This document shows positions 1-14,386 of a DNA stretch of 64,000 nucleotides, piece after piece (the stretch's first letter is position 1; every line of letters starts with the position of its first letter). A model generated the notes under the pieces. It was given only the letters and a program-made list of their open reading frames with translations, was not told the origin of the DNA and did not search any database. Source of the DNA: Dechloromonas hankyongensis (GTDB lineage: Bacteria > Pseudomonadota > Gammaproteobacteria > Burkholderiales > Rhodocyclaceae); NCBI RefSeq assembly GCF_022012295.1, contig NZ_JAKLTN010000002.1, positions 682,001 through 746,000 on the forward strand. Direction: 5' to 3'. The position numbers and the translations under genes are program-made.

Positions 1-1424
<1,424 letters not shown>

Positions 1425-1485
1425 GGGAACTCGTTGGCGGCAAGCAGGTCTTGCCCGTGTGGAACGAGCACGTTATAACGAGCGA

Positions 1486-1491
1486 TATAAT
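1486..1491 (+). promoter_or_regulatory. Candidate -10 box for ygfZ
   Basis: A perfect TATAAT lies 25 bases upstream of the preferred ygfZ start, in the gap between divergent mltG and ygfZ. No good -35 hexamer is seen at 16-18 bases upstream. A palindromic CGTTATAACG at 1471-1480 could supply a -10 for mltG on the other strand. Inference from sequence only. Confidence 0.45.
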
Positions 1492-1516
1492 ATCCGAAAC
1501 CCCCTCTGGAGCCCCC

Positions 1517-2533
1517 ATGAATCCCCAATGGCGCAGCTTTCTCGAATCCGCCCAAGGTCATTTCGACGGCAATTCGACCGAACTTCTCAACTTCGGCGAT
1601 GCCGCCGGTGAATTGCAGGCCGCCCGGCAACAAACCGTTGTCGTTCCGCTGACTCACCTGGCCCTCATCGAAGCGACCGGCGAAGATGCCAAGGCTTTCC
1701 TGCACAGCCAATTCACCAGCGACATCAACCACCTGGGCGCAAACCAGGTTCAGCATGCTGGATGGTGCACTGCCAAGGGGCGCATGCAGGCCAGCTTCCT
1801 TGCCTGGCGCCAGAATGAACGCTATCTGCTGGCCCTGTCGGCCGACCTGCAGGAAGCCAGCCAGAAGCGTCTGCAGATGTTCGTATTGCGCTCCAAGGTC
1901 AGGCTGGCGACCCTGACCGACAGCACTATCATGCTCGGCTTGGCCGGGCCGCAAGCCGAAGAAGCTCTGGCCGAATCCGGCCTGCCCTGCCCCGCGAGCC
2001 CGATGATCACCGACCAGCAGGGCGAGATCACCGTCATGCGCCTGGACGGCACCCGGTTCGCTGTCCTCGCCCCGGCATCGGCCGGGGAAGCGCTATGGCA
2101 GAAAGTGGTCGGCAAGGCCCGCCCGGCAGGCACCGCGGCATGGCGTTGGCTCGACATCCAGGCGGCCTACCCACTGGTCACCCTGGCCACCAAGGAAGAA
2201 TTCGTTCCGCAGATGGCCGATTTCGAAAAGATCGGCGGCGTCAGCTTCCACAAAGGCTGCTACCCGGGCCAGGAAGTGGTCGCCCGGACCCAGTACCTCG
2301 GCAAGGTCAAGCGCCACCTGTTCCGGCTGACCAGCCAGCAGGCGCTCAAGGCGGGCGATGTCCTGCATTCGCCGGACAATCCGGACCAGTCGTGCGGCAT
2401 GGTCATGACCGCCGCCCCGTCTCCCGCCGGTGGCTACGAAGCCCTCGCTGTCGTGCAGTCGAACTTTTCGGCCAATGTCCGCCTGGGTTCGCTCGACGGA
2501 CCGCCAGTCCAGGCCGCCGCAGTCAATCCGTAA
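1517..2533 (+). CDS. ygfZ: YgfZ/GcvT-domain folate-binding protein (Fe-S cluster maintenance)
   Basis: Tetrahydrofolate-binding protein of the GcvT fold that supports assembly or repair of some Fe-S enzymes. The family signature KGCYPGQEVVAR is present about three quarters through the protein, including the conserved cysteine. The ATG at 1517 (MNPQWRSFLES, 338 residues) is preferred over an in-frame ATG at 1451 because the upstream 22 residues are not family-like and a TATAAT box sits between the two. The NRDE gene follows 8 bases after the stop, so the pair is probably co-transcribed. Confidence 0.93.
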   Translation: MNPQWRSFLESAQGHFDGNSTELLNFGDAAGELQAARQQTVVVPLTHLALIEATGEDAKAFLHSQFTSDINHLGANQVQHAGWCTAKGRMQASFLAWRQNERYLLALSADLQEASQKRLQMFVLRSKVRLATLTDSTIMLGLAGPQAEEALAESGLPCPASPMITDQQGEITVMRLDGTRFAVLAPASAGEALWQKVVGKARPAGTAAWRWLDIQAAYPLVTLATKEEFVPQMADFEKIGGVSFHKGCYPGQEVVARTQYLGKVKRHLFRLTSQQALKAGDVLHSPDNPDQSCGMVMTAAPSPAGGYEALAVVQSNFSANVRLGSLDGPPVQAAAVNP

Positions 2534-3260
2534 ACCGGGCGATGTGCCTGATCGTCGTCGGCTGGCGGGTTCATCCGGACTACCCGCTGGTCGTCGCTGC
2601 CAACCGCGACGAGTTCTATGCCCGCCCGAGCACCGCGATAGGCCGCTGGGCGGATGCCCCCCATGTCATTGGCGGGCTGGATCTCGAAGCCGGCGGCACG
2701 TGGCTGGGGATCACCGATAGTGGACGCTTTGCCGCAGTGACCAACGTCCGTGAGTCGGGTGCCGCCAAGGGTGCCCTTTCGCGTGGCGCCCTGACCCGCA
2801 ATTTTCTGACGTCTAGGCTGTCGGCCGGCGAATACGCCGCGCAACTCGACTACGCGCAGTACTCCGGTTTCAATCTGCTGCTGGCCGATGGCGCAGCGCT
2901 GACCTACTGCACCAACCGCGACGGTACGCCACGCTCCCTAGCACCCGGCGTCTACGGCTTATCCAACCATCTGCTCGACAGTCCGTGGCCCAAACTGCTG
3001 GCCGCACGCCTGCGCTTTTCCGCGGCATTGCCCCGATTGCCCGACACCAGGGCGTTTTTCGACTTGTTGGCCGACCGGGAAATCGTCCCCGACGCAGAGT
3101 TGCCGAGCACCGGCGTCAGCCTGGAATGGGAACGGCTGCTATCGGCTATCTTCGTCAAATCCGAGTCCTACGGCACGCGGGCCTCGACCGTTGCCTGGCT
3201 GCGGCGCGATGGCGAAGTGACGATGCATGAGAAAAGCTTCGGCCCCGGTGGCCAGGCGCT

Positions 3261-5304
<2,044 letters not shown>

Positions 5305-5359
5305 GCCAATTCCGCCGGAAATGCGCTATGGACACAGAAATTTCAGGGCCTGCCGCCGC

Positions 5360-6994
<1,635 letters not shown>

Positions 6995-7015
6995 TTTCAG
7001 TGCCTTGAATGAACA

Positions 7016-7038
7016 AGGGCGGCTCCATGAGCCGCCCT
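7016..7038 (-). promoter_or_regulatory. Intercistronic hairpin between guaB and guaA
   Basis: A perfect 10-base inverted repeat (AGGGCGGCTC / GAGCCGCCCT) with a three-base loop fills most of the short gap between guaB and guaA. On the minus strand it is followed by TTGTTCATTC rather than a T-run, so it is more likely an RNA-stability or partial attenuation element than a full terminator. Confidence 0.5.
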
Positions 7039-7055
7039 GAGGACCATGAAGACGA

Positions 7056-9079
<2,024 letters not shown>

Positions 9080-9097
9080 GAAGGAACTTGCTGGCTC

Positions 9098-9424
9098 TCA
9101 GCCCTCGGAGGCGTCGGTTTCCCCGGCACCTTTTTTCATGACCTTGCCTTCCGCTGCGCGTTGCTTGCGGACCTCCTTCGGATCGGCGATCAAGGGTCGA
9201 TAGATTTCGATTCGATCCTTGTCACGCAGCACGGCGTCGAGCTTGGACAATTTGTTCCAGATTCCGAATTTGTTCTTCTTGATGTCGATTTCCGGATACT
9301 TGCCGAGCAAGCCGGAAGCTTCCAGCCCCTGCTGTAAGGTCGCCCCTTCGGGAACGGCGACGCGAACAAGCTCCTGCTTGGTGCCCATGGCATAGCAGAC
9401 TTCGACATTCAATTTTTCAACCAT
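9098..9424 (-). CDS. rnfH: RnfH family protein (ubiquitin-like fold)
   Basis: Small protein of the RnfH/UPF0125 family, with a beta-grasp (ubiquitin-like) fold. The start MVEKLNVEVCYAMGTKQEL and the motif VPEGATLQQGLEASGLL are family-typical, as is IEIYRPLIADPKEVRKQRA near the C-terminus. The product is 108 residues. The start at 9424 overlaps the ratA stop by 8 bases, the conserved ratA-rnfH arrangement of Proteobacteria. Its exact role is unsettled; the name reflects linkage to rnf genes in some species, not shown here. Confidence 0.92.
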   Translation of the reverse strand: MVEKLNVEVCYAMGTKQELVRVAVPEGATLQQGLEASGLLGKYPEIDIKKNKFGIWNKLSKLDAVLRDKDRIEIYRPLIADPKEVRKQRAAEGKVMKKGAGETDASEG

Positions 9425-9860
9425 GAGTGGCTCCATAAACCTGGCCTGCCCGACGCACGAAAGCATCGACAAACGTATTTGCGATATGACTGAACACCGG
9501 GCCGATAACCTTTTCGAACAGCTTGCTGGAGAATTCGTAGTGCAGCTTGAATTCGATCTTGCAGGCGTTTTCAGCCAGCGGCTTGAAGTGCCACGCTCCC
9601 TCCAGCCGGCGAAACGGGCCGTCAACCAGACGAATGTTCATCAGGCGCGGGAATTCCTTGTCGTTTTCGGTGGTAAACGATGATTTCACGGCGTGGTAAT
9701 TGATATGCAAGGTGGCCACAGTCCGGGCCGCATCGCGGAATTTGACCTCGGTATGGCTGCACCAGGGGAGAAATGCCGGGTAATCCTCGCAACGATCCAC
9801 CAGTTCGAACATGCGTTCGGCCGATTGCTCGATCAAGACTGTCTTTTCAACCAGAGCCAT
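9417..9860 (-). CDS. ratA: RatA / coenzyme Q-binding START-domain protein
   Basis: START-domain protein of the RatA/Coq10 family (147 residues). Family motifs include LVDRCEDYPAFLPWCSHTEV near the N-terminus and IANTFVDAFVRRA near the C-terminus. In E. coli RatA was reported as a toxin that blocks ribosome subunit association, while homologues bind ubiquinone; a lipid-binding or chaperone role in respiration is as likely here. The start MALVEKTVLIEQ at 9860 is chosen because upstream sequence overlaps the divergent smpB promoter. It is upstream of rnfH and divergent from smpB, a common arrangement. Confidence 0.92.
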   Translation of the reverse strand: MALVEKTVLIEQSAERMFELVDRCEDYPAFLPWCSHTEVKFRDAARTVATLHINYHAVKSSFTTENDKEFPRLMNIRLVDGPFRRLEGAWHFKPLAENACKIEFKLHYEFSSKLFEKVIGPVFSHIANTFVDAFVRRAGQVYGATHG

Positions 9861-9885
9861 GCGGTGGCAGTGTTCCTGAATCCTG

Positions 9886-9891
9886 TAGAAT
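9886..9891 (+). promoter_or_regulatory. Candidate -10 box for smpB
   Basis: TAGAAT lies 28 bases before the smpB start. The same hexamer stands shortly before the starts of the DarA-like gene (23659) and nadC (37072), suggesting a common promoter style here. The -35 is weak. Confidence 0.35.
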
Positions 9892-9918
9892 CGCAATTTT
9901 AATGGATCGCCAGGCAGC

Positions 9919-10368
9919 ATGAGCATTACGGTCAATAAAAAAGCCTTCCACGACTACTTCGTCGAAGAAAAATACGAGGCGGGCATCGTCCTGGAGGGCT
10001 GGGAAGTCAAGGCCATTCGCGCCGGCCGGATGAACATCAAGGAATCCTACGTCATCATCAAGGGTGCCGAACTGTTCCTGATCGGCATGCACATCACGCC
10101 GCTGACCACCGCCTCGACGCACAACAAGCACGACCCGACACGCACGCGCAAACTCCTGTTGCACGGCAACGAAATCAGCAAGCTGATCGGCAAGGTCGAA
10201 CGTGCCGGTTATGCCTTGGTTCCGCTGGATCTGCATTTCCTGCGCGGACGGATCAAGCTCGAAATAGGTCTGGCCAAGGGCAAAAAGCAGCACGACAAAC
10301 GTGCCGCTGCGCTGGAAAAGGATTCCAAGCGCGAAGCCCAGCGCGCCATGAAGGAACACCAGCGATAA
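9919..10368 (+). CDS. smpB: SsrA-binding protein SmpB
   Basis: Binds tmRNA and delivers it to stalled ribosomes for trans-translation. The 149-residue protein starts [22 protein letters not shown] and has the conserved blocks [20 protein letters not shown] and [20 protein letters not shown], with the basic C-terminal tail that inserts in the ribosome. No tmRNA gene was recognised in the window. Divergent from ratA-rnfH. Confidence 0.97.
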   Translation: MSITVNKKAFHDYFVEEKYEAGIVLEGWEVKAIRAGRMNIKESYVIIKGAELFLIGMHITPLTTASTHNKHDPTRTRKLLLHGNEISKLIGKVERAGYALVPLDLHFLRGRIKLEIGLAKGKKQHDKRAAALEKDSKREAQRAMKEHQR

Positions 10369-10451
10369 ACCGCAATCAGTAGACTTGCATCAATAACCCG
10401 CCGAGCCAGATGAAGCATGATGTTCCTAAACGGCAAAACCAAAGCTCGGCC

Positions 10452-11087
10452 ATGAAAAAAATTCGCATTATCCTCGCCGACGACCAGCTTCTGATTCGTG
10501 CAGGCATTCGCGCCCTTGTCGAAACGCTTCCCGACTACGAGCTTGTTGCCGAATGTGCCGATGGGCACGAAGCAATTGCCGCATCGCGGCAATACCAGCC
10601 GGACGTCATCCTGCTTGACATCGCAATGCCCGGCCCGTCGGGAATTGAAGTGGCGAATGCGGTTCGCCGACTCGATGGCGACATCCGGATTTTGATGCTG
10701 TCCAGCATCGATCGTCGGGAAATTATCGACCAGGCGATCAATGCGGGAGCGAATGGTTATCTGCTGAAGGATTTCGTGCTGAGTGAATTGCATGAAGCAC
10801 TGCAGGCGATCCTAAGCGGCCAGCGCTACCTTTCGCCACGCATTCGCGATACCGAAATCGCCACCACAAGCAACGGTGGGGGGGACGGCAAAACGCATCT
10901 GACCGCGCGCCAACTGGAGGTTCTACGCCTCGTCGCCTCGGGCAAGACGACCAAGGAAATCGCCCGCGATCTCGGTATCAGTCCGAAAACAGTCGAATTC
11001 CATCGCAGTTGCCTGATGCAACGGATCGGCGCCCACGACGTAACCGGGCTGACCCGCTTTGCCGTCCAAAACGGCGTGCTGTGCTGA
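10452..11087 (+). CDS. NarL/FixJ-type response regulator
   Basis: Two-domain DNA-binding regulator of 211 residues. The receiver domain has acidic residues Asp10-Asp11, phospho-acceptor Asp56 in VILLDIAMP, and Lys in YLLKDF. The LuxR-type helix-turn-helix (about residues 148-205) reads LTARQLEVLRLVASGKTTKE and onward. The start MKKIRIILADDQ at 10452 fits the receiver fold; an in-frame ATG at 10410 would add 14 unlikely residues. No sensor kinase is adjacent; the convergent gene encodes an HPt protein, which may be a partner. Confidence 0.92.
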   Translation: MKKIRIILADDQLLIRAGIRALVETLPDYELVAECADGHEAIAASRQYQPDVILLDIAMPGPSGIEVANAVRRLDGDIRILMLSSIDRREIIDQAINAGANGYLLKDFVLSELHEALQAILSGQRYLSPRIRDTEIATTSNGGGDGKTHLTARQLEVLRLVASGKTTKEIARDLGISPKTVEFHRSCLMQRIGAHDVTGLTRFAVQNGVLC

Positions 11088-11102
11088 GCTGACTTGACCG
11101 GC

Positions 11103-11504
11103 CTAGCCGTGCCGGCCGGCTAAAAAAACCTTCATTTCCGAAGCCATGCAATGCATGCAGGCGATCAGCGACTCCGCCATCAGCTTCCAGTCGCTGAGAA
11201 CATCGCTTGATGGCGCCTTGTCCATGTGGTCACGCACCGATTCTTCGAAGGCCTTGGCCAGATCGACGCAGCGATGGCCAGAAAATAACACGCAGCTGCT
11301 CCGGATATTGTGCAGCGCATCGAGGAGCGCCACACTGTCACCAGCCTCCAGCGCCAGATTAAGGCGTTCCGACAGCGCCGGATAGTTCTCCAGAAACAAG
11401 CCAACCAAGCGCATAGTGGTCGCTTCGTTTCGGCCGAGATTGACCATCAGGTAGTCGAGGTTGCAAAAGCCGCTATCCTGCTGCGTGAAACCAAGATCCG
11501 ACAT
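11103..11504 (-). CDS. Histidine phosphotransfer (HPt) domain protein
   Basis: A single-domain, all-helical protein of 133 residues. The candidate phosphorylatable His65 lies in DALHNIRSSCVLFSG, resembling the HPt motif in which a basic residue and small residues follow the His. It contains no kinase or receiver domain. HPt proteins relay phosphate between hybrid kinases and regulators; the neighbouring NarL-type regulator, convergent with a 15-base gap, is an obvious possible target. The family is inferred from motif and helical pattern. Confidence 0.7.
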   Translation of the reverse strand: MSDLGFTQQDSGFCNLDYLMVNLGRNEATTMRLVGLFLENYPALSERLNLALEAGDSVALLDALHNIRSSCVLFSGHRCVDLAKAFEESVRDHMDKAPSSDVLSDWKLMAESLIACMHCMASEMKVFLAGRHG

Positions 11505-11630
11505 GAACAGCCCCTAAGCTTTTTGTATTGTTTGGTCATAGCTTATGAGCAAGGAGGTGCCTTGGTGAACTGGGCGTTACCCTAGTCCCGCGAGGGTTAC
11601 AGCCTGCCTATCCAGAAAAAGCGCGCAGAA

Positions 11631-11668
11631 AAACAAAAAGCCCGAAAGCAACACTGCTTTTCGGGCTT
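11631..11668 (-). terminator. Rho-independent terminator of tRNA-Asp
   Basis: On the minus strand AAGCCCGAAAAGCA pairs with TGCTTTCGGGCTT around a short loop and is followed by TTTGTTTTT. It begins 12 bases after the tRNA 3' end, so it terminates the tRNA transcript. The gap between this and the HPt start (11505-11630) holds no gene that I can see, only a weak five-base inverted repeat near 11579-11603. Confidence 0.85.
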
Positions 11669-11679
11669 GATGATATGAC

Positions 11680-11756
11680 TGGCGGAGTGGACGGGACTCG
11701 AACCCGCGACCCCCGGCGTGACAGGCCGGTATTCTAACCGACTGAACTACCACTCC
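11680..11756 (-). tRNA. tRNA-Asp (anticodon GTC)
   Basis: A 77-base cloverleaf on the minus strand. The acceptor stem GGAGTGG pairs with CCACTCC; the D arm starts TAGTTCAG; the anticodon loop CTGTCAC contains GTC; the T arm has GGTTCGAGTCC; discriminator G and an encoded CCA end the gene. The sequence is the standard bacterial tRNA-Asp. A terminator follows directly. No integrase or attachment-site duplication was seen next to it. Confidence 0.97.
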
Positions 11757-11836
11757 GCGTCGGGCTTCACCGCCGGTCAGCGATGAGCGGGGCGAATAAT
11801 AGCACGGCCCCATGGTTGCGGGCGAAATACAACGAC

Positions 11837-11842
11837 TACAAT
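11837..11842 (+). promoter_or_regulatory. Candidate -10 box for menD
   Basis: TACAAT lies 28 bases before the menD start, with a TTGCGG 15 bases upstream as a poor -35 candidate. It would make menD independent of the divergent tRNA. Confidence 0.3.
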
Positions 11843-11870
11843 TCACATTTTTCGCCACCAGCCCGACGAC

Positions 11871-13484
11871 ATGACCGATACCGGCTCGCTCAACCTTCAG
11901 TGGTCACAAGCCATGATTGCCGGTTTTGTCGCGGCGGGCATCACCGATGCCGTCATTTCGCCCGGTTCGCGCTCCACCCCGCTGGCCCTGGCGATGCTGC
12001 GCCAGCCGCGCTTGCGCTGCCATGTCGCCATTGACGAGCGAAGCGCAGCATTTTTCGGCCTCGGCATCGCCAAGGCACAACGGCGCCCTGCCCTGCTGCT
12101 GGCCACCTCGGGAACGGCGCCCGCCAACTGGTTGCCGGCCATCATCGAAGCCAGCCACAGCGGCGTCCCGCTGATCGCCATTTCGGCAGATCGACCGCCG
12201 GAACTGCAGGCCTGCGGCGCCAATCAGACGGTCAACCAATCCGCCATGTTCGCGCCACACATGCGCGCCAGTCACGCCTTGGGGGCGCCGCACCCGGGCT
12301 TCGACCCCGGCTATCTGCACCGCCTGGCGGCTCAGATTCATGAACAGGCAAGCTGGCCCTACCCCGGCCCGGTCCATATCAACCAGCCCTTCCGCGAACC
12401 GTTGTTGCCTGTCGCGCCGGCGGTCGGCGACGACATTCCAGCACGCTTGCAGGCGGCGCACGCCAGACCACAGCCCGATGCCCAGCAGATCGCCGAACTG
12501 GCCAAGCACCTTTCAGGCCGTCCCGGCGTCATGGTCTGTGGCGAGATGCCGGCAAATCCCGGCCAGAATGCTGCCCTGGCCGAGTTGGCCAGCCGGCTGG
12601 CCTGCCCGATCCTTGCCGAGCCGCTGTCCGGCCTGCGCTTCGGACCGCACGACCGATCGCATGTCTGCGTCGGCTACAACCGCTGGCTGGATGCTGGCGC
12701 AGCGCATGCCTTCCTCAAGCCGGAATGGATACTTCGTTTCGGCGCCTTTCCGGCAACCCGAAATCTGCAAAACTACGTGTCAGGCAATGCCGCGATGCAC
12801 ATCGTGGTCGATCCGTGGCCAAGGTGGATCGATCCGTCGCGTCAGATCACCCATCTGCTGCGCGCCGACCCGACGGCATTCTGCCAAGACTTGCTGCGTA
12901 AAAAGCTGGAACCGGCAGCCGACGGCTGGCTGGCTGCTTTCTCCGCACAGGAGAAGCGGGCGATGCAAGATCGCGAGCCGGATCACATCGCTGCCGTGCT
13001 GGATGCGTTGCCCGCCGAAACCGCCCTGTTCATCGGCAACTCGCTGGCTATCCGACAACTGGATTCCCTCTCCGGTCATGCCGATAAGACGCTCCACCTC
13101 TACGCCAACCGCGGCGCCAGCGGAATCGACGGCAACATCTCGACGGCGGCCGGCATCGCCAGTGCGAAAGGCCGCACGGTCGCCCTGATCGGAGACCTGA
13201 CCTGCCAGCACGACATCGGTGGCCTGGCCCTGACCCGCGGTCTCGATATCGTGATCGTCACCGTCAACAATGGCGGCGGCGGCATATTCGATTATCTGCC
13301 GCAGCACAGCCTGCCGGAATTCATCAAGGGCTGGCGCACCCCGCAGGAGGTCGATTTCGAGCATGCCGCCTTAGCTTTCGGATTGAGCTACCAGTGTGCG
13401 CAGTCCACCAGCGGACTGCATAGCGCGCTAGGCCATGCCTTGAGCAGCGGCGGAGCGCACCTGATCGAATTGAAGCAGCTGTGA
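11871..13484 (+). CDS. menD: SEPHCHC synthase MenD (menaquinone pathway)
   Basis: Thiamine-diphosphate enzyme that joins isochorismate and 2-oxoglutarate to make SEPHCHC, the first dedicated step of classical menaquinone synthesis. The 537-residue protein has the MenD signatures VISPGSRSTPLALAML and DERSAAFFGLGIAKA at the N-terminus, RGASGIDGNISTAAGIA in the centre, and the ThDP-binding GDLTCQHDIGGLAL with NNGGGGIFDYLP near the C-terminus. These motifs separate it from acetolactate synthases. No other men gene is in the window, so it is isolated. queF follows 40 bases downstream. Confidence 0.92.
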   Translation: MTDTGSLNLQWSQAMIAGFVAAGITDAVISPGSRSTPLALAMLRQPRLRCHVAIDERSAAFFGLGIAKAQRRPALLLATSGTAPANWLPAIIEASHSGVPLIAISADRPPELQACGANQTVNQSAMFAPHMRASHALGAPHPGFDPGYLHRLAAQIHEQASWPYPGPVHINQPFREPLLPVAPAVGDDIPARLQAAHARPQPDAQQIAELAKHLSGRPGVMVCGEMPANPGQNAALAELASRLACPILAEPLSGLRFGPHDRSHVCVGYNRWLDAGAAHAFLKPEWILRFGAFPATRNLQNYVSGNAAMHIVVDPWPRWIDPSRQITHLLRADPTAFCQDLLRKKLEPAADGWLAAFSAQEKRAMQDREPDHIAAVLDALPAETALFIGNSLAIRQLDSLSGHADKTLHLYANRGASGIDGNISTAAGIASAKGRTVALIGDLTCQHDIGGLALTRGLDIVIVTVNNGGGGIFDYLPQHSLPEFIKGWRTPQEVDFEHAALAFGLSYQCAQSTSGLHSALGHALSSGGAHLIELKQL

Positions 13485-13524
13485 CCAGCTTCGCCCGCCA
13501 GGCAAGCAGGTAAAATTCGCCCCC

Positions 13525-14370
13525 ATGACCCCGACCACACCTCACGACCCCAGCCACGCCTCGCCGCTGGGCAAGGCCACCGAATACCAGAGCCACTACG
13601 CGCCGGAATTGCTCTATCCCATTCCGCGGCAGTTGAAGCGTAGCGAAATCGGTATCGTCGACGCCGCCCTGCCCTTTGTCGGCGAAGACTGGTGGAACGC
13701 CTACGAACTGTCGTGGCTGAATCCCAAAGGCAAACCCGTGGTTGCGGTAGGCAGCTTCCGCGTACCGGCGGACAGCCCGAACCTGATCGAATCGAAGTCC
13801 TTCAAGCTCTACCTCAACTCGTTCAACCAGACCAGCTTTCCGACCACGGAAGCGGTCTCGGCCACCATGGCGCGCGATCTGTCGGCCGCTACCGGACGGC
13901 CGGTCGATGTTTCACTGCAGCCGTTATCGACAAGGCCTGCCGCAACCATCGGCATCCCGGAAGGCATCCTGATCGACGATCTGGACGTCGCCTGCGACCG
14001 CTACCAGCCGGCTCCCGAACTGCTGGCCACCATGCCCGACGAAGTGGTAGAGGAAACGCTGTACTCGCACCTACTGAAATCCAATTGCCTGGTCACCGGC
14101 CAACCGGACTGGGCGATGGTCGTCATCCGCTATCGGGGCCAGCCGATCGACCGTGCCGGCCTGTTGCGCTACATCGTCTCCTTCCGCAACCACAACGAAT
14201 TCCACGAACAGTGCGTCGAGCGGATATTTACCGATCTGCAGGCCCGCTGCCAGCCGCAGGCGCTCGCCGTACACGCCCGCTACACCCGGCGTGGCGGACT
14301 GGACATCAATCCCTTCCGCAGCACCGGCGACAACCCCGCACCCGACAACACCCGCGAAATCCGGCAGTAA
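13525..14370 (+). CDS. queF: 7-cyano-7-deazaguanine reductase QueF (long type)
   Basis: NADPH-dependent nitrile reductase that converts preQ0 to preQ1 in queuosine synthesis. The 281-residue length matches the bimodular E. coli-type enzyme. Family motifs present are [15 protein letters not shown] (substrate and NADPH binding), [12 protein letters not shown] with the catalytic cysteine, and [10 protein letters not shown]. It stands between menD and mutS on the same strand, with a 16-base gap to mutS. No other queuosine gene is seen here. Confidence 0.96.
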   Translation: MTPTTPHDPSHASPLGKATEYQSHYAPELLYPIPRQLKRSEIGIVDAALPFVGEDWWNAYELSWLNPKGKPVVAVGSFRVPADSPNLIESKSFKLYLNSFNQTSFPTTEAVSATMARDLSAATGRPVDVSLQPLSTRPAATIGIPEGILIDDLDVACDRYQPAPELLATMPDEVVEETLYSHLLKSNCLVTGQPDWAMVVIRYRGQPIDRAGLLRYIVSFRNHNEFHEQCVERIFTDLQARCQPQALAVHARYTRRGGLDINPFRSTGDNPAPDNTREIRQ

Positions 14371-14386
14371 CCCATACTCCAAGAAC

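Noticed and set aside
2095-2541. N-terminal extension of the NRDE protein into ygfZ
   Set aside because: It would overlap almost 450 bases of ygfZ in another frame, and the family start MCLIVVGWR lies at 2542.
11579-11603. Possible riboswitch or small RNA before the HPt gene
   Set aside because: Only a five-base inverted repeat with mismatches; no known riboswitch core was recognised.
11680-11756. tRNA-Asp as an attachment site of an integrated element
   Set aside because: No integrase, no repeated tRNA 3' end and no foreign-looking genes on either side; both flanks are ordinary genes.
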